This document shows, one piece after another, positions 45,254 to 54,657 of a DNA stretch of 64,000 bases (the first letter of the stretch is position 1; each line of letters opens with the position of its first letter). This DNA is from Bacteroidales bacterium. GTDB lineage: Bacteria > Bacteroidota > Bacteroidia > Bacteroidales > P3. The notes beneath the pieces are model-generated. The model worked only from the letters and a program-made list of their open reading frames with translations, was not told the origin of the DNA and did no database searches. Made by a program: the position numbers and the translations under genes. Location: assembly GCA_017616895.1 (NCBI GenBank), contig JAFZXE010000023.1, positions 1 through 64,000 on the forward strand, read 5' to 3'.

Positions 45254-46897
45254 TTGAACAACAACACTACCAACATCTCTCTAGTCTCTTTACTCGAGAA
45301 CTCCCTGCGCCGATGGAGCCATCGCCCCATGGGTCAGTTCACCAACGGCGATCAGTCTTATACCTATCACTCTTTCGGCATCCAGGTACAAAAAGTATCC
45401 GCTCTGCTAGACAACAACAATGTCTCTCCAACAGGAAAAGTCGCCATCCTCGCCGAAAACATGCCCAACTGGACCGTAGCCTTCTTCGCCGTCACTACCG
45501 CTGGCCGCGTCGCCGTCCCCATCCTGCCTGGCTCCACCCAGTTCGAAGTCGAGAACATCATCAACCACTCCGAAAGCGAAGCTCTCATCGTCTCGCGAAA
45601 ACAGCTGCCAAAAGTCAGCAACCTGCAGTCGTTAAAGGCCGTCATCCTGATCGACGACTTCAGCTTACATCACCCACAGCCCACAGCTCACAGCTCACAG
45701 GTCACAGGTCACAGGTCACAGCTCACCGGTCACAGTTCACAGGTCACAACCAACAGATCACAGATAACCTCACAAACCCTCGCAACCATAATCTACACCT
45801 CCGGCACCTCCGGCAACGCCAAAGGTGTCATGCTCAGCCACGGCAACCTCTACCACAGCGTTCTCGAAGCCCGACACGCTCAACCTGCCACTTGCCGCGA
45901 CCGCTGGCTCTCCATCCTCCCCATGGCCCACGCCTACGAGATGGCCTTCGGCATGCTCTATCCCCTCTCCGTCGGCGCCGCCGTTTACTACCTCCGCGAG
46001 ATGCCCACCCCCTCCATCCTTATCCCTGCCATGAAGAAGGTGCGCCCCACCATCATCTGCTCCGTCCCTCTGGTCGCCGAGAAACTGCACAAAGCCATCC
46101 TCCGGCGCATCGACGAAAGCCCCAAGCTGAAGTGGATACAAAACCACGCCCCCTGGCTTATGTTCACCCTCATCGGCATCACACTCAAGAAACAAACCGG
46201 TGGAAAAATCAAGTTCTTCGGCATCGGCGGTGCAAAACTCAACCCTGAAGTCGAAGAATTCCTCAAGAAAAGCCACTTCAACTACGCCATCGGCTACGGC
46301 ACCACCGAAACCGCTCCTCTTATCACCAACGCATGCGTCCACCGCACCAAAGTCGGCTCTATCGGTGTCCCAGCCTACGGTGTCGAAGTGTCCCTGGCCA
46401 ACGTCACCCCAAAAACCGGCATCGGCGAAATCATCGCCCGCGGCCCCAATGTAATGCTTGGCTACTTCAAAGACCCTGATCGTACTGCCAGCGTGCTCTC
46501 TCAAGACGGTTGGTACCATACCGGCGACCTCGCCTCTCGCGACAAATTCGGCCGTTTTTACATCAAAGGTCGGCTCGGCAGCATGATTCTCGGCCCCTCG
46601 GGCGAAAACATCTACCCCGAGGAAATCGAACAAGTGATAAACACCTTCCCCTGCGTCATCGAATCTCTCGTCGTAAAACGCGACAAACAGCTTGTGGCGC
46701 TCATCCAACTCGACGAAACCTACAAAGCCGGCTTCAACCCCTCCGACAGCGACAAACAGGCTCTCCTCGTCGAGAGCATCCGTGACTACGTCAACAAACG
46801 TGTCGGCGCTCAAAGCCAGATATCCTCCATCCAGCTTATGGACCAACCCTTCAAGAAAACCGCAACCCTCAAAATCCGCCGCTACCTATACCAATAA
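45254..46897 (+). CDS. AMP-dependent acyl-CoA ligase (FadD/long-chain type)
   Basis: An adenylate-forming enzyme that activates fatty acids as acyl-CoA. Motifs in order: IIYTSGTSGNAKGVMLSHGNL (ATP-binding P-loop), YGTTETAP, GWYHTGDL and RLGSMILGPSGENIYPEEIE (C-terminal hinge and Lys region). The call is certain at the family level; chain length is unknown. No ATG lies before the domain; TTG at 45254 is the start (547 residues). Between about residues 136 and 175, before the P-loop, an in-frame low-complexity insert repeats the word CACAGGTCACAG (protein HSSQVTGHRSQ). It is about 100 bases long and looks like intergenic repeat material captured in a surface loop. Confidence 0.88.
   Translation: MNNNTTNISLVSLLENSLRRWSHRPMGQFTNGDQSYTYHSFGIQVQKVSALLDNNNVSPTGKVAILAENMPNWTVAFFAVTTAGRVAVPILPGSTQFEVENIINHSESEALIVSRKQLPKVSNLQSLKAVILIDDFSLHHPQPTAHSSQVTGHRSQLTGHSSQVTTNRSQITSQTLATIIYTSGTSGNAKGVMLSHGNLYHSVLEARHAQPATCRDRWLSILPMAHAYEMAFGMLYPLSVGAAVYYLREMPTPSILIPAMKKVRPTIICSVPLVAEKLHKAILRRIDESPKLKWIQNHAPWLMFTLIGITLKKQTGGKIKFFGIGGAKLNPEVEEFLKKSHFNYAIGYGTTETAPLITNACVHRTKVGSIGVPAYGVEVSLANVTPKTGIGEIIARGPNVMLGYFKDPDRTASVLSQDGWYHTGDLASRDKFGRFYIKGRLGSMILGPSGENIYPEEIEQVINTFPCVIESLVVKRDKQLVALIQLDETYKAGFNPSDSDKQALLVESIRDYVNKRVGAQSQISSIQLMDQPFKKTATLKIRRYLYQ
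45666..45770 (+). repeat. In-frame CACAGGTCACAG repeat inside the acyl-CoA ligase gene
   Basis: About eight imperfect copies of CACAGCT/CACAGGT words encode an H/S/Q/V/T-rich stretch. A related CACAGGTCACAGGTCACA string occurs in dnaX near 60200. Confidence 0.6.
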
Positions 46898-46975
46898 CAT
46901 AAAACATATCAACATAAAACATATCAACCTATCAACCTATCAACATAAAACATATCAACAAAAAAAGAAAACACC
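46897..46975 (+). repeat. CATATCAACC word repeat before lemA
   Basis: Words CATAAAACATATCAAC and CTATCAAC repeat between the ligase stop and the LemA start. They resemble 47588-47724. Confidence 0.55.
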
Positions 46976-47569
46976 ATGAAAAAAGGACTTATCATTGCCA
47001 TTGTAGCTGCAGTTGCCCTCTGTGTAATTTGGGGCATATCGGTCTATAACAAACTTGTCAACCACGACGAAAATGTAAAAGAAGCCTGGGGCCAGGTCGA
47101 AAACGTTTACAAACGCCGTGCCGACCTCATCCCGCAGCTCGTCGCCACCGTGCAGGGTGCTGCCAACTATGAGAAAGGCACCCTCACCGAAGTCATCGAG
47201 GCCCGTGCAAAAGCCACTTCCGTACAGGTCGATGCCAACAACCTCTCCGAAGAAAACGTCGCCCAGTTCCAGAAAGCACAGGACAACCTCACCGGTGCGC
47301 TGAGTCGCGGACTCAACGTCATCGTCGAGCGCTATCCTGAACTCACCGCCACCAAAGGCTTCCAAGACCTTCAGGTTCAGCTCGAAGGTACCGAGAACCG
47401 CATTGCCACCGAACGTGCTCGCTTCAACGAGACAGTCGCAGGCTACAACAAAACCCTCCGTCGCTTCCCCAACAACATCATAGCCGGTATCGGCGGATTC
47501 GAGAAGAAAGGTTACTTCACCGCCCCTGAAGGCAGCGACGAACCCGTGAAAGTAGAGTTCGACTTCTAG
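46976..47569 (+). CDS. lemA: LemA family protein
   Basis: A membrane-anchored protein with an extracytoplasmic or periplasmic helical domain. One N-terminal helix (IIAIVAAVALCVIWGISVYN) is followed by the LemA motif YNKLVNHDENVKEAWGQVENVYKRRADLIPQLV and YNKTLRRFPNNIIA. 197 residues is normal. LemA genes are often next to TPM (YgcG) genes, as here; the function of the pair is unclear. Tandem TATCAAC words lie on both sides of the gene. Confidence 0.92.
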   Translation: MKKGLIIAIVAAVALCVIWGISVYNKLVNHDENVKEAWGQVENVYKRRADLIPQLVATVQGAANYEKGTLTEVIEARAKATSVQVDANNLSEENVAQFQKAQDNLTGALSRGLNVIVERYPELTATKGFQDLQVQLEGTENRIATERARFNETVAGYNKTLRRFPNNIIAGIGGFEKKGYFTAPEGSDEPVKVEFDF

Positions 47570-47587
47570 TCACCCCCCCCACTAAAA

Positions 47588-47724
47588 CCTGCCAACCTAA
47601 AACCTATCAACCTATCAACCTAAAACCTATCAACGTATCAACCTATCAACAAAAAACATATCAACATATCAACCTATCAACAAAAAACATATCAACATAT
47701 CAACCTATCAACGTATCAACCTTT
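47588..47724 (+). repeat. Tandem TATCAACC/TATCAACA array between lemA and the TPM gene
   Basis: About twelve or more imperfect copies of an 8-10 base word (CTATCAAC, GTATCAAC, CATATCAAC, AAAAACATATCAAC) fill this spacer completely up to the next start codon. Confidence 0.7.
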
Positions 47725-47726
47725 TC

Positions 47727-48509
47727 ATGAAGAGATTATTCCTGACCATCCTTGTGCTGGTAGCGACCACCCTGTTGCTACCGGCTCAGGAGCGTTGGTG
47801 CCCAGAACCCACCAACCACCTGGTCAACGACTATGCTGGCGAACTCTCTACCGATGAAGCCAAGATGCTCGAACAGCGCCTCGTAGCCTTCAACGACAGC
47901 ACCTCCAACCAGATTCTCGTAATCATCACTCCTTCGCTGCACGGATGCGAGATTATGGAACTCGGCACCCGCATAGGAACCTCCTGGGGGGTCGGCCAAA
48001 AAGAACTGAAAAACGGTGTCGTCATCCTGATTAAGTCAAAAACCGACGAGGAACCAGATGGCGATGTCGCACTTATTCCTGGTTATGGTCTCGAAGGTGC
48101 TCTTCCCGACGCTTTCTGCAAACACATCATCGACGACAACATGATCGGGCCGCTCTCTGACGGCAACTACTACAAGGCCATCTCCCGGGCTCTCGATGTC
48201 ATCGAGCCCGTCTGCCGTGGTGAATACAGCTACAACGACTACAAACGCAAGGAAAACCGCGAAGCGCTATTTGGTCTTCTGGGCTTCATCGTAGTTACCG
48301 TCCTCGTCACCATCCTTTTGAGCAAGGTCGCCAAAAAGCACGGCGGTGGCAGTTCCAACGGTGGCACCCCGTTTCTCGGTGGCAGCTCACGAGGTGGCTA
48401 TTGGGGTGGTTACAGTGGCTCCTCGGGCGGTTTCGGACACTCATCCGGTGGTTTCGGTGGCTTCGGAGGCGGCAGCTTCGGAGGCGGCGGTGCCCATGGA
48501 AAGTTCTGA
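47727..48509 (+). CDS. TPM domain protein (YgcG-like)
   Basis: A signal peptide (LVLVATTLLLPAQ) is followed by a TPM_phosphatase domain: NHLVNDYAGELSTDEAKMLEQRLVAFND, SNQILVIITP and RALDVIEPVCRGEYS. A single transmembrane helix (LLGFIVVTVLVTILLSKV) precedes a Gly/Ser-rich C-terminal tail (about the last 70 residues, GGGSFGGGGAHGKF), typical of these proteins. 260 residues. It pairs with lemA. Biochemical role is not established. Confidence 0.85.
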   Translation: MKRLFLTILVLVATTLLLPAQERWCPEPTNHLVNDYAGELSTDEAKMLEQRLVAFNDSTSNQILVIITPSLHGCEIMELGTRIGTSWGVGQKELKNGVVILIKSKTDEEPDGDVALIPGYGLEGALPDAFCKHIIDDNMIGPLSDGNYYKAISRALDVIEPVCRGEYSYNDYKRKENREALFGLLGFIVVTVLVTILLSKVAKKHGGGSSNGGTPFLGGSSRGGYWGGYSGSSGGFGHSSGGFGGFGGGSFGGGGAHGKF

Positions 48510-48573
48510 ATTATGTTAATTAAGACGTGAGGGTGTTAAAGCATTTGTAGCGCCTAACAGCTAATAAAACAGA

Positions 48574-48590
48574 CCCGTGCGGGCACACAC
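48574..48590 (-). repeat. Dispersed hairpin repeat directly after the ABC-F stop codon
   Basis: Minus-strand GTGTGTGCCCGCACGGG starts immediately at the TAG stop of the ABC-F gene. Confidence 0.65.
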
Positions 48591-50375
48591 CTAGCCGTTA
48601 ACAATCTCGTCCAGCTCCAGCCAACGGAGTTCCTTCTCATCCAACAGGGATATCACCTCTCCAATCCTCTTCGAGGCATCAATCACAGCAGCTTGATCGG
48701 CTGAACCCGCAAGGGTCGTCTCAAGCTGCTGTTTTTCGTTGTTCAACGATTCAATCTCGTTGGTGAGACTCTCATATTCTTTCTGTTCCTTATATGTAGC
48801 CTTGCGTTTCGACGACTTCGGACGCTCATACTGTGGTTTTTCCTCACGACGTACAGCGTTTTCTTCTTTGCGGCGACGTTCACGATCAAGCATATAGTCG
48901 GTGTAGTTGCTATGATAGTCGCGTATCACCCCGCCTTCCTCGAACACAAAAAGGTGATCGACGATATGATCCATAAAACTACGGTCGTGGCTGACTATCA
49001 CCAGACAGCCCTTGTATCCGCGTAGGAACTGCTCCAATATCTGCAACGTGTATATATCCAAGTCGTTGGTCGGCTCGTCGAGGATGAGGAAGTTAGGATT
49101 GGCCATAAGCACCTTCAGCAGGTAGAGCCGCCGCCGCTCGCCGCCGCTGAGGTTGCCGAAATAGTTGTATTGTGAGGTGTCGTCGAATCCGAAATAGCTG
49201 AGAAACTGGTGGGCGGTCATCTTCTTGCCGCCTTCAAGGTCTATCACTTCTGCCACCTCCTTGACTATATCCAGCACCCTCTTGTCGTCTTTCTCTTTGA
49301 GACCCGACTGGGTGTAGTAGCCAAACTGGATGGTCTGCCCCACTATGACCCGTCCGCTGTCTGGACGTTCACGTTCGGTCATGATGTTGAGCAGCGTCGA
49401 TTTGCCGATACCGTTAGGGCCTACTATGCCGATTTTCTCGCCTCGTTTGAATACGTAGGAGAAGTCGTCGAGCAGCATACGTCCGTCGAAACGCTTGGTT
49501 ATATTATAGAGTTCGAGTATTTTGCCGCCGATACGTTCGGTCTTTACCGACAATTCGGGTTTCTCCTCGTCAAATCGGGTGCGGGCTTTGCTCTGCAGGT
49601 CATAGAAGGCGTCGATGCGAGCTTTCGACTTGGTGCCGCGTGCTTGCGGCATACGACGCATCCACTCAAGTTCGGTGCGATAAAGGCTGCGGGCTTTCTC
49701 GACTTCGGCTTTCTCTATAGCCTCTCGTTCGGCTTTCTTTTCTATGTAATAGGCGAAATCGCCTCGATAGCGGTAAAGCTGGCTGTTGTCGAGCTCGATG
49801 ATGTCGTCGCATACATGGTCTATGAAGTAGCGGTCGTGACTGACCAGAAGTATGGCAAGCCGCTGTTTGGCGAGAAATTCCTCAAGCCACTCTATCATCG
49901 TGATGTCGAGGTGGTTGGTGGGTTCGTCGAGGATGAGGAAGTTCACGTCATCGAGGAGTATGCGGCTCAGTGCCACTTTTTTCTGCTCGCCTCCACTCAT
50001 CTGGTTCAGCTGCTTATCGAGATTGGTTATCTTCAGCCGGCTTAGAACCTCTTCCACTCGCTGTTCAAACGCCCATTCGTCCTCATTCTCATGTGGATGA
50101 GCCGAATAGACATACTGTCTTACCGTCATCCGTCCGTCGGTCACGGGGTTCTGTGGGAGGTAAGCCATACGGGTGCTGGCGGCGAATGTTACACGACCGT
50201 CGTCGGGCAGCACCGTTCCTGTGAGTATGTTGAGCAGCGTGCTCTTACCGTATCCGTTACGTGCTATGAGGGCCGTCTTCTGTCCGGCGTTGACGCCGAA
50301 GGAGATGTTGTCGAACAGCATCTTGTCGCCAAAAGACTTGGAGAGGTTTTCAACAGAAAGTAGAGCGTCGGCCAC
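48591..50375 (-). CDS. ABC-F family ATPase (Uup/Ettl-like)
   Basis: A soluble protein with two ABC domains and no membrane part. Walker A motifs are RNGYGKSTLLN and GPNGIGKSTLLN; signature motifs are MSGGEQKKVALS and LSGGERRRLYLLK; Walker B motifs are FLILDEPTNHLD and FLILDEPTNDLD. ABC-F proteins act on the ribosome in translation or antibiotic resistance, or in DNA-related roles (Uup). A C-terminal coiled-coil (residues about 510-594, YKEQKEYESLTNEIESLNNEKQQLETTLAGS) suggests the Uup branch. The start is GTG at 50375. The start of a composite repeat lies upstream. Confidence 0.9.
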   Translation of the reverse strand: MADALLSVENLSKSFGDKMLFDNISFGVNAGQKTALIARNGYGKSTLLNILTGTVLPDDGRVTFAASTRMAYLPQNPVTDGRMTVRQYVYSAHPHENEDEWAFEQRVEEVLSRLKITNLDKQLNQMSGGEQKKVALSRILLDDVNFLILDEPTNHLDITMIEWLEEFLAKQRLAILLVSHDRYFIDHVCDDIIELDNSQLYRYRGDFAYYIEKKAEREAIEKAEVEKARSLYRTELEWMRRMPQARGTKSKARIDAFYDLQSKARTRFDEEKPELSVKTERIGGKILELYNITKRFDGRMLLDDFSYVFKRGEKIGIVGPNGIGKSTLLNIMTERERPDSGRVIVGQTIQFGYYTQSGLKEKDDKRVLDIVKEVAEVIDLEGGKKMTAHQFLSYFGFDDTSQYNYFGNLSGGERRRLYLLKVLMANPNFLILDEPTNDLDIYTLQILEQFLRGYKGCLVIVSHDRSFMDHIVDHLFVFEEGGVIRDYHSNYTDYMLDRERRRKEENAVRREEKPQYERPKSSKRKATYKEQKEYESLTNEIESLNNEKQQLETTLAGSADQAAVIDASKRIGEVISLLDEKELRWLELDEIVNG

Positions 50376-50379
50376 AATG

Positions 50380-50467
50380 GGAATTGAAAGTTGAAAGTTG
50401 AAAATTTAAAATGCTAACTGCTAACTGCTAACAGCTGACCGCTAACCCGCCATGTGCGGACACGCAA
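50380..50467 (-). repeat. Composite intergenic repeat between rarA and the ABC-F gene
   Basis: Reading the minus strand from the rarA stop: the hairpin word TTGCGTGTCCGCACATGGC (50449-50467), GTTAGCGGTCAGC with three to four GTTAGCA words, then TTTTCAACTTTCAACTTTC just before the ATG/GTG region. Confidence 0.65.
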
Positions 50468-51721
50468 TCAGTACCCGTACTTTCCGTTCCAGCGGGCGTG
50501 GAGGAGTTTTCGGGTGTCGTTCTCGCGGGCGTTCTCTCCTGGAGTGTAGAAACGGCTGCCAGCAAGCTCTTGCGGGAGGTATTCCTGTGCGGCGAAGTTG
50601 CCTTCATAGTCGTGGGCATATTTGTATCCGTCGCTGTAGCCCATCTCTTTCATCAGCTTGGTGGGAGCGTTGCGAATGTGGAGAGGGACAGGCAGGTCGC
50701 CGAAACGACGCACCGCCGTCTGTGCCTCGTTGAGGGCCATATAGGTGGAATTGCTCTTCACCGAGCAGGCGAGATAGACGGCGCACTGTGAGAGTGTTAT
50801 ACGGCATTCCGGGTAGCCTATCTTACTTACCGCCTCAAAGCAGGCGTTGGCGAGAAGCAGCGCGTTGGGGTTGGCGTTGGATATGTCTTCCGAAGCGAAG
50901 ATAAGCATACGCCGTGCGATGAACAAAGGGTCTTCCCCTCCTTCAATCATACGTGCGAGCCAATAGACGGCGCCGTTGGGGTCGCTGCCTCGCATCGACT
51001 TGATGAAAGCCGAGATGATGTCGTAGTGCATCTCGCCCTGTTTGTCGTAGTAGGCGAGGTTTTGCTGTATGGTCTCGGTCACCTTGCGGTTGTCTATCTC
51101 CACCGTTGGCGACTGGTCTTTCGAGACCACCAGTTCGAGAGCGTTGAGGAGCTTGCGTCCGTCGCCGCCGCTGATTCGCATCAAGGCGTCGCGTTCTTTC
51201 AGTAGGACTGTGCGTTGCAGCGAGGCGTAGTGTTTGACCGCTCGGTCAAGCAGGTCGTTCATATCCTCCTCGCCGAATTCCTTCAACACATACACCTGAC
51301 AACGCGAGAGCAAAGCCGATATGACCTCAAACGATGGGTTCTCGGTGGTGGCTCCGATGAGGGTTATGACTCCTCGCTCGACAGCACCCAGCAGCGAGTC
51401 CTGCTGACTTTTGTTGAATCGGTGTATCTCGTCTATGAAGAGTATGGCGCCCTCTTCCGACTGGGCCTTTTCAATCACATCCCTCACTTCCTTCACGCCG
51501 CTGCTTATGGCGCTGAGGGTGTGGAAAGGGCGCTGCAGCTGGTTGGCGATGATGCCTGCAAGTGTCGTCTTGCCGGTTCCCGGTGGTCCCCAGAATATCA
51601 TCGAGGGTATGCGGCCACTCTCAATCAGGGTACGCAACACAGCACCTTTGCCTACCAAGTGGTTCTGCCCGACATATTCGTCGAGCGTCTGCGGACGTAG
51701 TATTTCAGCAAGCGGAGCCAT
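50468..51721 (-). CDS. rarA: Replication-associated recombination protein A
   Basis: An AAA+ ATPase related to clamp-loader and RuvB proteins that acts at stalled replication forks. Walker A is GPPGTGKTTLAG, Walker B is ILFIDEIHRFNKSQQD, followed by sensor 1 (LIGATTENPSFE) and the MgsA C-terminal domain (IRNAPTKLMKEMGYSDGYKYAHDYEG). The start MAPLAEILRPQTLDEYVGQNHL is standard. 417 residues is normal. A composite repeat separates it from the ABC-F gene downstream. Confidence 0.94.
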   Translation of the reverse strand: MAPLAEILRPQTLDEYVGQNHLVGKGAVLRTLIESGRIPSMIFWGPPGTGKTTLAGIIANQLQRPFHTLSAISSGVKEVRDVIEKAQSEEGAILFIDEIHRFNKSQQDSLLGAVERGVITLIGATTENPSFEVISALLSRCQVYVLKEFGEEDMNDLLDRAVKHYASLQRTVLLKERDALMRISGGDGRKLLNALELVVSKDQSPTVEIDNRKVTETIQQNLAYYDKQGEMHYDIISAFIKSMRGSDPNGAVYWLARMIEGGEDPLFIARRMLIFASEDISNANPNALLLANACFEAVSKIGYPECRITLSQCAVYLACSVKSNSTYMALNEAQTAVRRFGDLPVPLHIRNAPTKLMKEMGYSDGYKYAHDYEGNFAAQEYLPQELAGSRFYTPGENARENDTRKLLHARWNGKYGY

Positions 51722-51823
51722 TATCTAATTGTCTTATTGTGCTAATGTTTAGGTGCTTGGTACTAATTTATTTTTCATTCCATCGCCAGTGTATATGATT
51801 CGTACATAGAACAAAGGCTTATC

Positions 51824-52552
51824 CTAAAGCGCAGGACGCACTGGCCGGACGGAAGGTCCGTTGGAACGACGGCAAAAGGTCCTCAAGCTCGTACTGTCGG
51901 CATTGAAAAGAAATCGCTTTGCATAACGTGGGTCGCTAGTATTGAGCGACGACGACCAGTATAAACCATGCTCGCCTGCATAGTCGAGCCCCGCTGTTCC
52001 CTGTCGTCCAGCTGCAGGAATGAACAAGCTGTTGCCATTGGGGGCGGTAAACTTGCGTCCACAAACATCGTTCACCGATGTCCACTCAGCCGTGGTGTTA
52101 TCCAACAGTTCTTGCCAGTCGGCCTCGGTTGGTATTCTTGCACCATTGCCCAAAATGGCAGCGGCAGCGTCGTCCTCAGGTTCAAGCACGGTCTTGCCAT
52201 CCACCGTGCCGAAGGATTCTTTGGTGTTGTATTTGGTCAAGGTCGATAGGTTGCCTTCCGTATCGACCGTGGCATAGCGGTATGTACTCCAGTTATATAA
52301 CTCCTTAGCACAGGTCTCTCCCCATGAATAGTAGCCGCCAAAACCTTCGGGGCACGTCGCACCGAGGTTGCACGTTGCCCACAGCAAGCCGCTCGGAAGT
52401 CCAAGGTCAACAAAACCGTCTGGAACGGTAGGTCTTGCGGTTGTGTCTGACGGAGGGGTGGTCTGAGTATTCGACGTGTTGTCGTCCTTCTGACACGATG
52501 CCATCGCTATGGCCAGCAACGCCGCAGCAGCAATGAAGAGAAGCCGTTTCAT
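51824..52552 (-). CDS. FISUMP-type lipoprotein
   Basis: A lipoprotein with lipobox MASC, a 25-residue T/S/P-rich linker (NTSNTQTTPPSDTTARPTVP region) and then one Fibrobacter-succinogenes-major-paralogous-domain-like repeat: DLGLPSGLLWATCNLGA, GYYSWGET, ARIPTEADWQELL, LFIPAAGRQGTAGLDYAGEHGLYWSSS. Such domains are found in many Bacteroidales surface proteins; their role is not known. 242 residues. No adjacent gene suggests a partner. Confidence 0.82.
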   Translation of the reverse strand: MKRLLFIAAAALLAIAMASCQKDDNTSNTQTTPPSDTTARPTVPDGFVDLGLPSGLLWATCNLGATCPEGFGGYYSWGETCAKELYNWSTYRYATVDTEGNLSTLTKYNTKESFGTVDGKTVLEPEDDAAAAILGNGARIPTEADWQELLDNTTAEWTSVNDVCGRKFTAPNGNSLFIPAAGRQGTAGLDYAGEHGLYWSSSLNTSDPRYAKRFLFNADSTSLRTFCRRSNGPSVRPVRPAL

Positions 52553-52645
52553 GGTTATGTTCTGTTTTTATCTTTTGTCGGTTTGCTTTAGGTCTTCCTT
52601 ATCCTTACCCTCTATGGCATATACAAGTGATGACCATGCCTACAC

Positions 52646-53356
52646 TCACGCCATATTATGGAACACGTTGACCACATCGTCATCGTTTTCCAGACGTTCG
52701 ATGAGTCCGTTGACGTCTTCCTGTTCCTCGGGCGACAGTTCTCTCATAGTCAACGGTATGCGCTCGAATTTGAACGATTTGATTTCATATCCGTGGTCTT
52801 CGAGATATTTCGATATGGGGCCGTAGTTCTTGAAGTCGGCGTATATCATTATCTCGTCTTCGTCGCGGAACACCTCGTCGATGTCGCAGTCGATGAGTTC
52901 CAGCTCCAGCTCGTCCATATCGATGCCATCTTTCCAAGCCACCACAAACGAACATTTCCTTTCAAACAAAAAGTCGTTCATACCCATAGTACCCAGCTCG
53001 CCTTTGCCACGCACAAAAGCGGCACGGATATTGGCAACAGTGCGCGTCGGGTTGTCAGTGGCTGTCTCAACCACGAAAGCTGTGCCGTGAGGTCCTTTGC
53101 CGTCATACACCACCTCTTTGTAGTCCGATGTGTCCTTCGATGTGGCACGTTTTATGGCACGTTCCACATTGTCTTTTGGCATACTCTCGTTCTTTGCGGT
53201 CTGAATGAGCAGACGCAGACGGAGGTTCGACGCCGGGTCGGGACCGCCGGCCTTCACCGCCATCTCGATTTCCTTGCCAATCTTAGTGAACGTGCGGGCC
53301 ATGTTGCCCCAACGTTTCAGTTTACGTGCCTTACGGTATTCAAAAGCTCTTCCCAT
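52646..53356 (-). CDS. yebC: YebC/PmpR family protein
   Basis: A conserved cytosolic protein of the YebC group, known as transcription regulators and, more recently, as translation factors for difficult peptide stretches. The N-terminus (MGRAFEYRKARKLKRWGNMARTFTKIGKEI) differs from the usual start in a Bacteroidales-typical way. The core has RLRLLIQTAKNESMPKDNVERAIKRA, YDGKGPHGTAFVVE and the C-terminal EEQEDVNGLIERLENDDDV. 236 residues. Its spacer upstream carries an AATTCAC/ACATTTGTC repeat remnant and a promoter box. Confidence 0.93.
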   Translation of the reverse strand: MGRAFEYRKARKLKRWGNMARTFTKIGKEIEMAVKAGGPDPASNLRLRLLIQTAKNESMPKDNVERAIKRATSKDTSDYKEVVYDGKGPHGTAFVVETATDNPTRTVANIRAAFVRGKGELGTMGMNDFLFERKCSFVVAWKDGIDMDELELELIDCDIDEVFRDEDEIMIYADFKNYGPISKYLEDHGYEIKSFKFERIPLTMRELSPEEQEDVNGLIERLENDDDVVNVFHNMA

Positions 53357-53384
53357 TGTATATTATATATTAAGTTGTCTAGTG

Positions 53385-53547
53385 AATGGTGAATTGACAA
53401 ATGTTACTTGCTACTAACTTTCGTATTTTTCGTAACCTTCGTCTTTTTAAGTGTAAACGGAACAACTCCAAACTGCAAAAATACCATTTTTTTGTCAGAT
53501 GGAACATTTTTTTGTTAAACTTAAAACTTAAAACTTGAAACTTAAAA
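53385..53547. repeat. Repeat words in the yebC-queA spacer
   Basis: On the minus strand ACATTTGTCAATTCACCATTC precedes yebC, and at 53517-53547 ACTTAAAACTTAAAACTTG words (the reverse complement of TTTTAAG words) precede queA. These are modules of the composite repeat in separate positions. Confidence 0.55.
53474..53483 (-). promoter_or_regulatory. -7 promoter element for yebC
   Basis: Minus-strand TATTTTTGCA, a TAnnTTTG match, about 120 bases before the yebC start. Confidence 0.5.
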
Positions 53548-53601
53548 CAATATATTTACGTTAAATGAGTTTTGTAAAGGCAAACAAAACAAAGTAAAGA
53601 G

Positions 53602-54657
53602 ATGAAGTTATCGCAATTCCGGTATGCAATGCCCAAAGACCTTGTGGCACTGAGACCGGCAAAGTACCGCGACGAAGCGCGACTGATGGTGGTTCACCGT
53701 GATTCTGGTGAGATTGAGCACCGCATTTTCAAAGACATAACAGAATATTTTGAGCCTAAGGATGTGATAGTGGCGAACAACACCAAGGTCATGCCCTCCC
53801 TGCTGAAAGGCGAGAAGGAAAAGACTGGAGCCAGCATCACCGTGTTCCTGCTGAGGGAGCTGAACGAGGAAACGAGGCTTTGGGACGTGATAGTTGATCC
53901 TGCACGTAAAATCCGCATCGGCAACAAACTTTATTTCGGTGCTGGCGACGAGCTGGTGGCCGAGGTCATCGACAACACCACCTCCCGCGGACGTACCGTG
54001 AGGTTCCTCTATGAGGGTTCTCACGAGGACTTTATGGCCGCCGTGAAGCGGATTGGCACCACACCTCTGCCTGACGAGCTGAGAAAGCTGAGAGATATAG
54101 AGAAAGAGGATGCCGAGCGCTACCAGACCTACTACGCCAAAGTCGAAGGTGCGATGGCCGCTCCGTCGGCTGGATTCCATTTCAGCCGTGAGCTGCTGAA
54201 ACGTCTCGAGCTGAACGACGTCATCTGGACAGAGTTGACGCTGCATGCGGGCATCGGCAACTTCAAGCCCATCGAAGTCGAAGACCTCTCTAAACACCGC
54301 ATGGACGCCGAGGAGATGTATCTGAGCCAGGAGACTTGCGACATAGTGAACAATGCGCTCAACGAGGGTCACCACGTCTGCGCTGTGGGAGTGACCACAA
54401 TGAAGGCACTCGAATCCGCCGTCACCATCCCCGGCAAGATAAGCCCCTATGAGGGATGGAGCAACAAGTTCATCTTCCCGCCGTACAAGTTTACCATCGC
54501 CGACCGTTTCATCACAGGGTTCCACCCGTCGATGTCGTCGATGTTCATCCTTGCATCCACCTTTGGCGGCCCCGAGCTGATTATGAAGGCCTACCAGATT
54601 GCCATCAAGGAAAAATACCATTTCGGCACCTACGGCGACGCAATGTTGATTGTGTGA
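53602..54657 (+). CDS. queA: S-adenosylmethionine:tRNA ribosyltransferase-isomerase
   Basis: QueA transfers the ribose of SAM to preQ1-modified tRNA to make epoxyqueuosine. Motifs seen: RPAKYRDEARLMVVHRDSGEIEHRIFKDI at the start, VANNTKVMPSLLKG, YAKVEGAMAAPSAGFHFS and LHAGIGNFKPIEVEDLSKHRMDAE, then FHPSMSSMFILAS near the end. 351 residues is normal. The start ATG at 53602 follows a TTTTAAG-type repeat. No other queuosine gene is nearby. Confidence 0.94.
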   Translation: MKLSQFRYAMPKDLVALRPAKYRDEARLMVVHRDSGEIEHRIFKDITEYFEPKDVIVANNTKVMPSLLKGEKEKTGASITVFLLRELNEETRLWDVIVDPARKIRIGNKLYFGAGDELVAEVIDNTTSRGRTVRFLYEGSHEDFMAAVKRIGTTPLPDELRKLRDIEKEDAERYQTYYAKVEGAMAAPSAGFHFSRELLKRLELNDVIWTELTLHAGIGNFKPIEVEDLSKHRMDAEEMYLSQETCDIVNNALNEGHHVCAVGVTTMKALESAVTIPGKISPYEGWSNKFIFPPYKFTIADRFITGFHPSMSSMFILASTFGGPELIMKAYQIAIKEKYHFGTYGDAMLIV

